From Lysobacterales bacterium (GTDB lineage: Bacteria > Pseudomonadota > Gammaproteobacteria > Xanthomonadales > S139-57), in assembly GCA_026993285.1 (NCBI GenBank), contig JALWTZ010000232.1:1-5827 (forward strand): DNA of 5,827 nt, given 5' to 3'. Position 1 is the first letter of the stretch, and each line of letters starts with the position of its first letter. The translations under genes were made by a program, and so were the position numbers. Below the pieces are notes generated by a model. It was given only the letters and a program-made list of their open reading frames with translations. It made no database searches and was not told the origin of the DNA. Shown here in pieces: positions 1 to 5,675 of this stretch.

Positions 1-795
1 GCTGGCCTGCCACTACCCGGTACCCGCCAGCAGCCTGTACTCGGCGATCATGTGCATGTTTTGCGTCACAGCTGGCGTTTTGACCGGCACAGCGCCGTGG
101 GGCAGCTGGCCCGCGCCATCGAGCAGGGCGCATTCGACAAGCTGCAACAAGTGCTGGAACAGCATCCTGAAACCCTGGCAAACCTGCAGCCCGATCAACT
201 GGCAGACTGGGTCCAACAGGCTTACGGCCCGGTGCTGGCAGCCGAAACGGTGGAGCAGGCCCTGCGGTTTTACGAAAACGCACGCCTGTTGACGGTGCTG
301 CGAAAGGGTGCAATGGGGCTGGAGCTGCTGACCGACAACATGGCCCGTCAACTGGGTTTCAGCCCGGATGGCCGAGGTTCATGGTTGCCGGCACACGGCA
401 TGCCATTCCTCATTCGCCAGAATGACCCGGAATATCGTTTATTCAATGGAGATACCGGCCTGTTCTGGCAGGAAGACGGCCAGTTATTCGCCTGTCTGCC
501 CGATACCGACGGTACGGTCCGTTACCTGCATCCAGCCCGTCTGCCCCGGTGGGAGCCAGGTTGGGCCATGACGGTGCACCAGAGCCAGGGTTCGGAGTTT
601 GAACAGGTCCTGCTGGTATTGCCCACCCAACCCAGTCCCCTGCTGACCCGGGAACTGCTCTACACTGCCGTGACCCGTTCGAAAAACCGCTGCTTTTTCA
701 TGGGCGCGATGGCGCGTATCGCCGAGGCATTACCACTGCGCACGCAGCGGCACTCCGGTCTGCATGCGCGTTTGCTCATGACAGACCGGGCATGA
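1..795 (+). CDS. recD: RecD, exodeoxyribonuclease V alpha subunit (C-terminal part)
   Basis: RecD is the 5'-3' superfamily 1 helicase subunit of the RecBCD complex, which unwinds and degrades DNA from double-strand ends and loads RecA for repair. The frame is open from base 1, so the N-terminus and the Walker A/B part lie upstream. The 264 residues seen compare with about 600 in E. coli RecD. Visible elements, numbered from the first codon of the window, are an LRHSWRF segment at about 21-27 (RecD has L-R-x-S-Y-R-F there), a LFNGDTG segment at about 143-149, helicase motif V TVHQSQGSEF at 191-200, and motif VI LYTAVTRSK at 220-228 with its arginine finger. The reading frame ends normally in TGA. 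An in-frame GTG at 52 and an out-of-frame ATG at 50 are not real starts, because RecD-like sequence continues upstream of them. It converges on the next gene with 23 bases between the stops. recB and recC are probably upstream, outside the window. Confidence 0.94.
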   Translation, partial: AGLPLPGTRQQPVLGDHVHVLRHSWRFDRHSAVGQLARAIEQGAFDKLQQVLEQHPETLANLQPDQLADWVQQAYGPVLAAETVEQALRFYENARLLTVLRKGAMGLELLTDNMARQLGFSPDGRGSWLPAHGMPFLIRQNDPEYRLFNGDTGLFWQEDGQLFACLPDTDGTVRYLHPARLPRWEPGWAMTVHQSQGSEFEQVLLVLPTQPSPLLTRELLYTAVTRSKNRCFFMGAMARIAEALPLRTQRHSGLHARLLMTDRA

Positions 796-818
796 ATCCG
801 GACCATCGAACAGGCTGT

Positions 819-1076
819 TCAGCCATCGCCCTGCAACCATTCCACCAGATAGTAAATGAACTGCCCCTCAGAGGATTTGGAAGGCCCCACCAGCCGCGCG
901 GCAGCCAAAGAGCCCTGCCCTCTGGCCTGTGCCCGCGCCACTTCTGCCGTGGCACATTCCTGTACACAGGCTGCCGCAAAACGCTTGCGCCGCCCACGCC
1001 CGACGCGGACCACGGCAAAACACTCACGGCTGACTTCGGTCTCCGGGTCCGGTGGTACCATGCCTTGCAAATCCAT
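819..1076 (-). CDS. Small basic protein of unknown function, coupled to the GGDEF-EAL gene
   Basis: This 85-residue protein belongs to no named family I recognise. I judge it real for three reasons: it starts 2 bases after the stop of the upstream PAS-GGDEF-EAL gene, it has a good ribosome binding site (GAGGTG, 5 bases before ATG) lying across that stop, and it reads like a folded domain. Visible parts are a disordered proline-rich start (1-15), a beta-strand-like AVVRV at 21-25, a basic patch RGRRKR at 27-32, a CVQEC motif at 37-41 inside an alanine-rich probable helix (34-52), and a C-terminal block LVGPSKSSEGQFIYYLVEWL at 62-81. That block resembles the end of small conserved proteobacterial hypotheticals as far as I recall. 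There is no signal peptide or membrane segment, so it is probably cytoplasmic. An alternative start at Met6 would lose little. Two other frames are open here (776-1027 minus and 792-1097 plus) but lack the coupling and the protein-like pattern. A role linked to c-di-GMP is inference from position only. Confidence 0.72.
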   Translation of the reverse strand: MDLQGMVPPDPETEVSRECFAVVRVGRGRRKRFAAACVQECATAEVARAQARGQGSLAAARLVGPSKSSEGQFIYYLVEWLQGDG

Positions 1077-1078
1077 CG

Positions 1079-3400
1079 TTACACCTCGTCAAGATGACTG
1101 ACATCCAGGCCGCCCTGTTGCAAGCGTGTTTCAAACGCTTCCACTGGTAGCGGAGGACTATAAACATAGCCCTGAAAATGCGAATGAGGCACCAATTTAC
1201 GCAGAATGTTCAGGATGGTTAGATTTTCGACACCTTCCAGTACCACGCGGTAGCCGAACTGTTCCGCAATGGCGAGCATGGCAGCCACCAGTTTGTAGGT
1301 ATTGCGATCATCCAGCAACTGGCTGATAAAGCTGCGATCCACTTTCAGGCCGGAAAAGGGATAACGGGCCATGTATTCCAGCGAGGCATAACCCGTGCCG
1401 AAATCATCAATAAGGAGATCCACTCCCAGGGCCCGAATCTGCTCCAGGCGACGCACTTCATCGGAATCCGGCTTCAGCAGCACCGATTCGGTGATTTCCA
1501 GTTTCAACCGGTGCGGAGGAATGCGGTATTGTGCCAACAGATGCGCCAGATGCTCGACATAACCATCAGTGGCCAGTTCGGACGGACTGGCATTCAGGGA
1601 GATGTATTGCAGACACATGCCCGGATTGGACAACCACTGACTCAGCTGGGCGCACCCCATCTCCAGCGTTCGGGAACCCACTTCAGCAATCAGGCCCATT
1701 TCCTCGGCCATGGGTATGAACACTTCGGGAGAAACCATGCCCCGTTCAGGATCGGCCCAGCGCATCAGACCCTCAGCAGCCACCACCTGGCCTTTCATGT
1801 CCAGAATGGGTTGGAAAAACAGCTCCAGGCCACCCTGTTCCAGTGCCAGGCGAAAAGCCTGCTGCAAGCTGCGACGCTCCCGCAATTGTTCATCCAGTTT
1901 CTGATCATAGAACTGGGTTTGCCCACGACCATTTTCCTTGGCTCGATACATGGCCAGATCGGCCCTGCGCAGCAGTTCTTCCTCGCTGGCTTCCGGATCG
2001 AGACTGACCACACCAATACTGGCATCGGTATGCAGACAGATGCCTTCCAGCTCCATGGGTTGTCGCAATTGCTGGTGAATGCGTGCACTGATTTTTTCCA
2101 CTTGCAGGATCATGCTGTGTTCATCCTCTCCTACTCCTGGCAAGAGAATGACAAATTCGTCCCCGCCCATGCGAGCCAGGGTGTCTTCTTCTCGCAACAC
2201 CCTGCGAATACGCTGCACGGCTTCCACCAGCAACTTGTCACCCATGGGATGACCATACTGGTCATTGATATCCTTGAAGTTGTCCAGATCCAGATAGAAC
2301 ATGGCACCCGGTTGCCAACGGCGTCGGTAGAGACTCAGCAATTGCGACAGCCGCTCGGAAAGCAGTTTCCGGTTGGGTATGCCGGTCAGCGGGTCATAAA
2401 AGGCCATATTGCGGATTTTCTGTTCTTTCTCCCAACTGTCGGTCAAGTCCTCCACAGTACAGAGTACTTCTTCTACCTCTCCCTCTTCATTGGCCAAAGG
2501 CACCACATGTGCACGAACAAACATGCGCTCAATAGGTGATGCCGTAGGACGATATTCCCCTTCGTACACACCTTCCTTGCCAGCAAGCGCCTGTTTGAAA
2601 ACATTGACCGGTCGCTGGTCTTTCAGCTCCAGAACATCAAGCCCTATCAGTTGCTCACGGCTGGTCTGGAATAATTCGAGGTAGGCGGGGTTACAACCGG
2701 TAATATGGAACTCTCGGTCAAACTTCATGATGCCAACAGGCACCTGATCGATCAGGGTCGAGAGATATTGTTCATTGCGGGCGTGCTCCTGTGATACCCG
2801 CTGCAAGCGCTCTGTTTGCCGAATGGTCTTCAAATGCTCGCGGTGCAATTGCCCGGCAGTTATGGTCAGAAAGGACAAATACACCAGCACCATCAAGGCC
2901 AGGGCCACAAATCCGGAGGATGCTTGCAGGATCAACCAGAGCGCATAGCCACCCAGAAGAAACAGTGGGTAGGCCAGCACCACCCTGCGATCGGTACGGA
3001 TGGTCAATACACCACCGGAAGCCACTGCCGTCAGGAACAATCCCGCGATATAGACCGTTGCCGGTTCACGGGCATCACAAAACAGGGGAATGATGGAGAA
3101 CCAGGCCAACGTGGTGGCAAAACTGCCCAGAAAGCTCAAGTTGTCCCAAAGGGTAAAATTCGATGGTTCTTCCTGTAGCCGGTAAAACCACCAGACAACC
3201 ACCCGATACAGCACTACCAGCAGCATAAACGCCAGCCAGGTCTCCAGCCGAAGCAGCGGGTGATATTCCTGCATGGTAAAGACAAAAGCCCCGCCCGCAA
3301 TCAGCAGATAAGCCACATTGGGTGGAATTCTGCCCATGCGCTCTCCCAGCATCCGCCATTGCTCCGACTCCGGCAAGGTGGCTGCTGTACGGGCTTTCAT
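1079..3400 (-). CDS. Membrane PAS-GGDEF-EAL protein (c-di-GMP cyclase/phosphodiesterase)
   Basis: A 773-residue inner-membrane signalling protein expected to make and/or break cyclic-di-GMP. Numbering is from the ATG chosen here. About six hydrophobic helices span 30-183; the first five loops are short, and I cannot assign the region to a named MASE family. A short coiled-coil-like linker follows (about 185-210), then a PAS domain (about 212-322, with IDQVPVGIMKFD and the NPAYLELF block). The GGDEF domain (about 332-495) has DPLTGIPNR, the intact signature GGDEF at 412-416, and an inhibitory I-site RxxD at 403-406 (REED). The EAL domain (about 515-765) has the signature as EGL at 543-545, then N603, ITE with E638, DDFGTGYASL from 665, K686, E722 and Q743. 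The metal and catalytic ligands all look present, so both activities are plausible. The ATG at 3400 has an AGGTGA site 7 bases upstream; the longer reading from TTG at 3439 would add 13 polar residues and has no comparable site. It is followed by the coupled 85-residue gene. Confidence 0.95.
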   Translation of the reverse strand: MKARTAATLPESEQWRMLGERMGRIPPNVAYLLIAGGAFVFTMQEYHPLLRLETWLAFMLLVVLYRVVVWWFYRLQEEPSNFTLWDNLSFLGSFATTLAWFSIIPLFCDAREPATVYIAGLFLTAVASGGVLTIRTDRRVVLAYPLFLLGGYALWLILQASSGFVALALMVLVYLSFLTITAGQLHREHLKTIRQTERLQRVSQEHARNEQYLSTLIDQVPVGIMKFDREFHITGCNPAYLELFQTSREQLIGLDVLELKDQRPVNVFKQALAGKEGVYEGEYRPTASPIERMFVRAHVVPLANEEGEVEEVLCTVEDLTDSWEKEQKIRNMAFYDPLTGIPNRKLLSERLSQLLSLYRRRWQPGAMFYLDLDNFKDINDQYGHPMGDKLLVEAVQRIRRVLREEDTLARMGGDEFVILLPGVGEDEHSMILQVEKISARIHQQLRQPMELEGICLHTDASIGVVSLDPEASEEELLRRADLAMYRAKENGRGQTQFYDQKLDEQLRERRSLQQAFRLALEQGGLELFFQPILDMKGQVVAAEGLMRWADPERGMVSPEVFIPMAEEMGLIAEVGSRTLEMGCAQLSQWLSNPGMCLQYISLNASPSELATDGYVEHLAHLLAQYRIPPHRLKLEITESVLLKPDSDEVRRLEQIRALGVDLLIDDFGTGYASLEYMARYPFSGLKVDRSFISQLLDDRNTYKLVAAMLAIAEQFGYRVVLEGVENLTILNILRKLVPHSHFQGYVYSPPLPVEAFETRLQQGGLDVSHLDEV
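1082..1087 (-). promoter_or_regulatory. Ribosome binding site of the 85-residue protein
   Basis: On the minus strand GAGGTG lies 5 bases before the ATG at 1076-1074. It sits inside the last codons of the upstream gene, whose TAA is at 1081-1079. Ribosomes finishing the GGDEF-EAL frame would end at this site, so translational coupling is likely. Confidence 0.7.
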
Positions 3401-3543
3401 GCAATTTTCACCTGGTTGGGCATAGTGGCAATATAACAAATCCCTGTCTGCTTGTATTTTTTGTGCAGGCGCATGGACACGTTTTCTGCCAGCCGTTCAG
3501 AAGGAATACGGTATGATGCCTGTCCCCAAACAAGTTCACGATC
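3401..3543. other. Divergent intergenic region
   Basis: These 143 bases separate the leftward GGDEF-EAL gene from the rightward acyltransferase-like gene, so both promoters should be here. The segment is more AT-rich than its surroundings around 3428-3466, with TATATT on the minus strand near 3430 and a T-run at 3457-3462. A TATGAT at 3512-3517 on the plus strand resembles a -10 box, but no convincing -35 lies 16-18 bases upstream. I therefore name no promoter with confidence. I see no clear operator inverted repeat. Confidence 0.5.
3408..3413 (-). promoter_or_regulatory. Ribosome binding site of the GGDEF-EAL gene
   Basis: Minus-strand AGGTGA lies 7 bases before the ATG at 3400-3398. It decides the start: it favours this ATG over the in-frame TTG 39 bases upstream at 3439. 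Confidence 0.7.
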
Positions 3544-4482
3544 GTGTTGAAACAGGAAATTCAAGATCTGCTCGGCTACTGGCTGCTGCCCATGCTTGCC
3601 TGTATTCTGCCATGGCGTTGGTGCTGGTGGCTGTATCGTAAGGCGGCTGCTCAAGCCTGGCTCTATCCTCATGAGTCCGCCGCCATGCAGCAAGGCCTGG
3701 TTGCTCTGGGATTGCAGGAAAACACGCACTGGCCCACTCGCTTCCGACTGGCCTGGTTGCTGGAGCAGGCTGACCTTTTCCTGTTCTATTTCTCGCCCCA
3801 CCGGCATCTGGAGAACCGTTGGGCGTCGCCTGCAGGACGCTGGCCGGAACACCGTCCCTTCATCACCCTGTTCTTCAATTTCGGTTTTGGCCTGCTGGTA
3901 CTGGAGCAAATGCGTCAACAACAGTTACACCCTTCACTGGTTTACGCACCACCTCCACAAGAACGCCCACAGGGCATGAGCCGAAGCCGCTTTGCCTATA
4001 TGCGCCTGCGCCAGCGTGCCATGGAAAAGGCCTGCGAGGGCCGGGCTATCCCAACTGGTGGTGCATGGCAAAAAATCCAACGGGCCTTGGAGGAAAAGCG
4101 CAGTATCGTAGTTGTGGCAGACGCACCCAGCCGCCCCGGCAACCGCACCATACCTGTCACGCTGTTCGGCCAGGAGGGTCGCTGGCGCAAGGGGGTCATT
4201 GATCTGGTCAGCCAGGCAGGCCTGCCTGCCGTGGTATTTCGGGTGCGTGTGAACTGGGAAACCGGTCAGCGGCAACTGGTCATCAGTCCACCCCTGAATG
4301 CTTCTTCTGAAACCACCCTGATCGACGATTTATTGCAGGTATTCCACCGGGGTATGGAAGAACACCCGGAAACCTGGCTGTACTGGACAGCGCTGGAAGT
4401 GTTTCTGCCCAATCTCCAGCATACCCATGAAAAGGAAGATTCCAGTACAATGCAAGACCAGCCCGGGAGTATGGAGCCATGA
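3544..4482 (+). CDS. LpxL/LPLAT-type acyltransferase-like protein with altered active site
   Basis: A 312-residue protein (from GTG) resembling the lipid A biosynthesis acyltransferase and lysophospholipid acyltransferase superfamily. Enzymes of this kind move acyl chains onto lipid A precursors or other membrane lipids. Support comes from layout: a hydrophobic N-terminal anchor with WLLPMLACILPW at about 13-24; a glycine-rich segment NFGFGL at 112-117 where the family normally has HX4(D/E); an RxRxRxxxxxC region at 154-164; IPTGGAW at 169-175; ALEEKRSIVVVADAPSRPGN at 181-200, matching the family block that ends in D-x-x-R-P-G; PVTLFGQ at 204-210; and a C-terminal HPETWLYW at 274-281, like the PEQYLW of LpxL. 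The catalytic histidine position reads Asn112 and the acidic position reads Leu117, so a standard mechanism is doubtful. Start choice is weak: GTG at 3544 has no good binding site, TTG at 3547 is an alternative, and an in-frame TGA at 3514 bounds it upstream. It overlaps the next gene by 4 bases (ATGA). Confidence 0.78.
   Translation: MLKQEIQDLLGYWLLPMLACILPWRWCWWLYRKAAAQAWLYPHESAAMQQGLVALGLQENTHWPTRFRLAWLLEQADLFLFYFSPHRHLENRWASPAGRWPEHRPFITLFFNFGFGLLVLEQMRQQQLHPSLVYAPPPQERPQGMSRSRFAYMRLRQRAMEKACEGRAIPTGGAWQKIQRALEEKRSIVVVADAPSRPGNRTIPVTLFGQEGRWRKGVIDLVSQAGLPAVVFRVRVNWETGQRQLVISPPLNASSETTLIDDLLQVFHRGMEEHPETWLYWTALEVFLPNLQHTHEKEDSSTMQDQPGSMEP
4213..4228. repeat. 16-base perfect palindrome inside the acyltransferase-like gene
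   Basis: CAGGCAGG followed directly by CCTGCCTG forms a perfect self-complementary 16-mer with no spacer, centred between 4220 and 4221. It falls in codons for the common sequence SQAGLPAV, so it may be incidental to codon choice. Confidence 0.6.
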
Positions 4483-4919
4483 ACCGATACTCGATTGCAC
4501 CGTTGATTCTGCTGTTACTGTCTGGCTGCGAACCCGCCAAGATCGAGGGCGTCAACAAGGTCGGTGAAGTGGATCTGGGCTTTTTTGCCCCCACGGCCCT
4601 GTTGACGGAAGTCTGCCTGGACAATACCCCCTACTACCTGCTGATCAACCGCGCCCGCTCCGGCAAGGTGGGCAACAAATCCGGCCTGGCCATCCGCTAC
4701 AAGCCGGATGGCAGCATCCCGCCCTGCACCACCAGCCTCAGCGAGCTGCCCGGCCCGATGAAAGTCAACCGCATCGGCGTGACCCGCCCCAATCGCAATG
4801 TGGGCCTGGTCTGCATTGACGGGGTTTCCTACATTTATGTGGACGAACAGTTCTCCGCCGGCCTGGCCGTGCACCGCAAGGCACGCGGCAAGGTGGTCAC
4901 CTGCAAGCCCGCAAGCTAA
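4479..4919 (+). CDS. Small outer-membrane-type lipoprotein of unknown function
   Basis: A 146-residue predicted lipoprotein. The signal is short: basic MNR, hydrophobic core 6-14 and lipobox LSGC at 14-17, so Cys17 would be lipidated. Residue +2 is Glu, not Asp, which by the usual Lol rule points to the outer membrane. The mature part has four further cysteines (46, 83, 112, 142), enough for two disulfides in the periplasm. Residues 45-83 and 111-142 look like two copies of one unit: each starts VC(L/I)D, continues with an aromatic-rich strand (PYYLLI; SYIYVD), contains GLA(I/V)(R/H) and ends in Cys. I recognise no named family. The ATG overlaps the previous stop (ATGA) and GGGAG lies about 9 bases upstream, so the gene is probably co-translated with the acyltransferase-like gene. 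This suggests a joint envelope role, but that is inference. Its stop lies 6 bases from the convergent MBL gene. Confidence 0.87.
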   Translation: MNRYSIAPLILLLLSGCEPAKIEGVNKVGEVDLGFFAPTALLTEVCLDNTPYYLLINRARSGKVGNKSGLAIRYKPDGSIPPCTTSLSELPGPMKVNRIGVTRPNRNVGLVCIDGVSYIYVDEQFSAGLAVHRKARGKVVTCKPAS

Positions 4920-4925
4920 CCCTGG

Positions 4926-5657
4926 CTACTCACCCCGGTTGAATCGCACGATTTCCGCCATGCCTTCCGGTTGCGGTGGCAGATTCTCCAGTGCCTGGCG
5001 CACGAATGCCGCCTTGTCCAGTTGCATGACGGGATTGAAACGCCGCTCGAAGCCCAGCGTGGAGACCGGCTTGCCGGAAAGCCCCACACCGCAAACACTG
5101 CCCGCCCGCGCGCCCGGCAAAATTTCCACATAATCCGGCAGGGTCAGCAGCTTGTCATGCAGGCTGTGATAGAGGTGCCCGGCCATTTTTTCGGCCTGAC
5201 CGGGCAGATCCGGCCGGCCCACGCTGCCCACAAACAGGGTATGGCCAGTCAGTACGAACCAGGGTTCATCCACGCGGGAAAGGTCACTGACCAGCAGGCA
5301 GATGGAATCCAGGGTATGGCCCGGTGTGTGCAACACCTGGACCTGCACATTCCCGGCCTTCAGCCGATCACCGTCTTGCACGCTTTCATGCGGGTGATAA
5401 CACTGGCTTTGTTCATGCAGCACATAGCTTGCGCCGGTCTGCTCCGCCAGCGCCGGCCCGCCCGAGCGATGATCGGCATGTACATGGGTATCCACCACGT
5501 ATGCAATGCGCACGCCCTTGTCGGCGGCCACCTGGCGCCAGTATTCCACTTCATCGGCATGTACATCCACGGCGATGGCCTTGCCCTGGCCGGCACAGCC
5601 CAGTAAATAGCTGAGGGATGCGGGTTCACCGGGGGGAATGTGGGTTTCCAGAAACAT
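4926..5657 (-). CDS. MBL-fold hydrolase, persulfide dioxygenase-like
   Basis: A 243-residue metallo-beta-lactamase-fold protein of the glyoxalase II/ETHE1-like branch, whose members oxidise glutathione persulfide or hydrolyse thioesters in the cytoplasm. The signature THVHADH is at 57-63 (His58, His60, Asp62, His63), followed by RSGG. The second metal-site motif TPGHT is at 111-115 (His114). The third, usually TGDxLFxG, reads TGHTLFVGSVGRPDL at 137-151, so His139 replaces the usual metal-binding Asp. AGSVCG at 185-190 (Cys189) and GLSGKPVSTLGFERRFNP at 192-209 form a C-terminal block seen, to my recollection, in sulfur-linked members. There is no signal peptide. The ATG has GAGGAG 10 bases upstream and follows the rhodanese stop by 18 bases, so the two form an operon. 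The rhodanese partner favours a sulfane-sulfur role over glyoxalase II, but the exact substrate cannot be read from sequence. No zinc or iron preference can be stated. Confidence 0.92.
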   Translation of the reverse strand: MFLETHIPPGEPASLSYLLGCAGQGKAIAVDVHADEVEYWRQVAADKGVRIAYVVDTHVHADHRSGGPALAEQTGASYVLHEQSQCYHPHESVQDGDRLKAGNVQVQVLHTPGHTLDSICLLVSDLSRVDEPWFVLTGHTLFVGSVGRPDLPGQAEKMAGHLYHSLHDKLLTLPDYVEILPGARAGSVCGVGLSGKPVSTLGFERRFNPVMQLDKAAFVRQALENLPPQPEGMAEIVRFNRGE

Positions 5658-5667
5658 GTGTACAGTT

Positions 5668-5673
5668 CTCCTC
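5668..5673 (-). promoter_or_regulatory. Ribosome binding site of the MBL-fold gene
   Basis: Minus-strand GAGGAG lies 10 bases before the ATG at 5657-5655 and just after the stop of the rhodanese gene. The spacing is slightly long, but there is no better start nearby. Confidence 0.65.
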
Positions 5674-5675
5674 GT

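Noticed and set aside
808..820. Small inverted repeat GAACA-GGC-TGTTC between the recD stop and the 85-residue gene
   Set aside because: A five-pair stem with a three-base loop and no T-run on either side is too weak to call a terminator.
776..1097. Alternative frames at the recD end (776-1027 minus and 792-1097 plus)
   Set aside because: They overlap the coupled 85-residue gene, have no coupling or binding site of their own, and one runs into recD.
1511..2539. A 342-codon open frame on the plus strand, antisense to the GGDEF-EAL gene
   Set aside because: It is the antisense shadow of a strongly supported gene. The translation is rich in His, Gln and Phe with no domain pattern, as expected from the complement of this coding strand.
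3512..3517. TATGAT as a -10 box for the acyltransferase-like gene
   Set aside because: There is no -35-like hexamer 16-18 bases upstream and no extended -10 TG; the bases are also explained by the ATG ATG.
3397..3921. A 174-codon minus-strand frame over the acyltransferase start and the intergenic region
   Set aside because: It lies opposite the acyltransferase-like gene, has no protein-like motif, and its last part is only the upstream extension of the GGDEF-EAL leader.
4971..5606. A 211-codon plus-strand frame
   Set aside because: Antisense shadow of the MBL-fold gene; no recognisable domain and no ribosome binding site.
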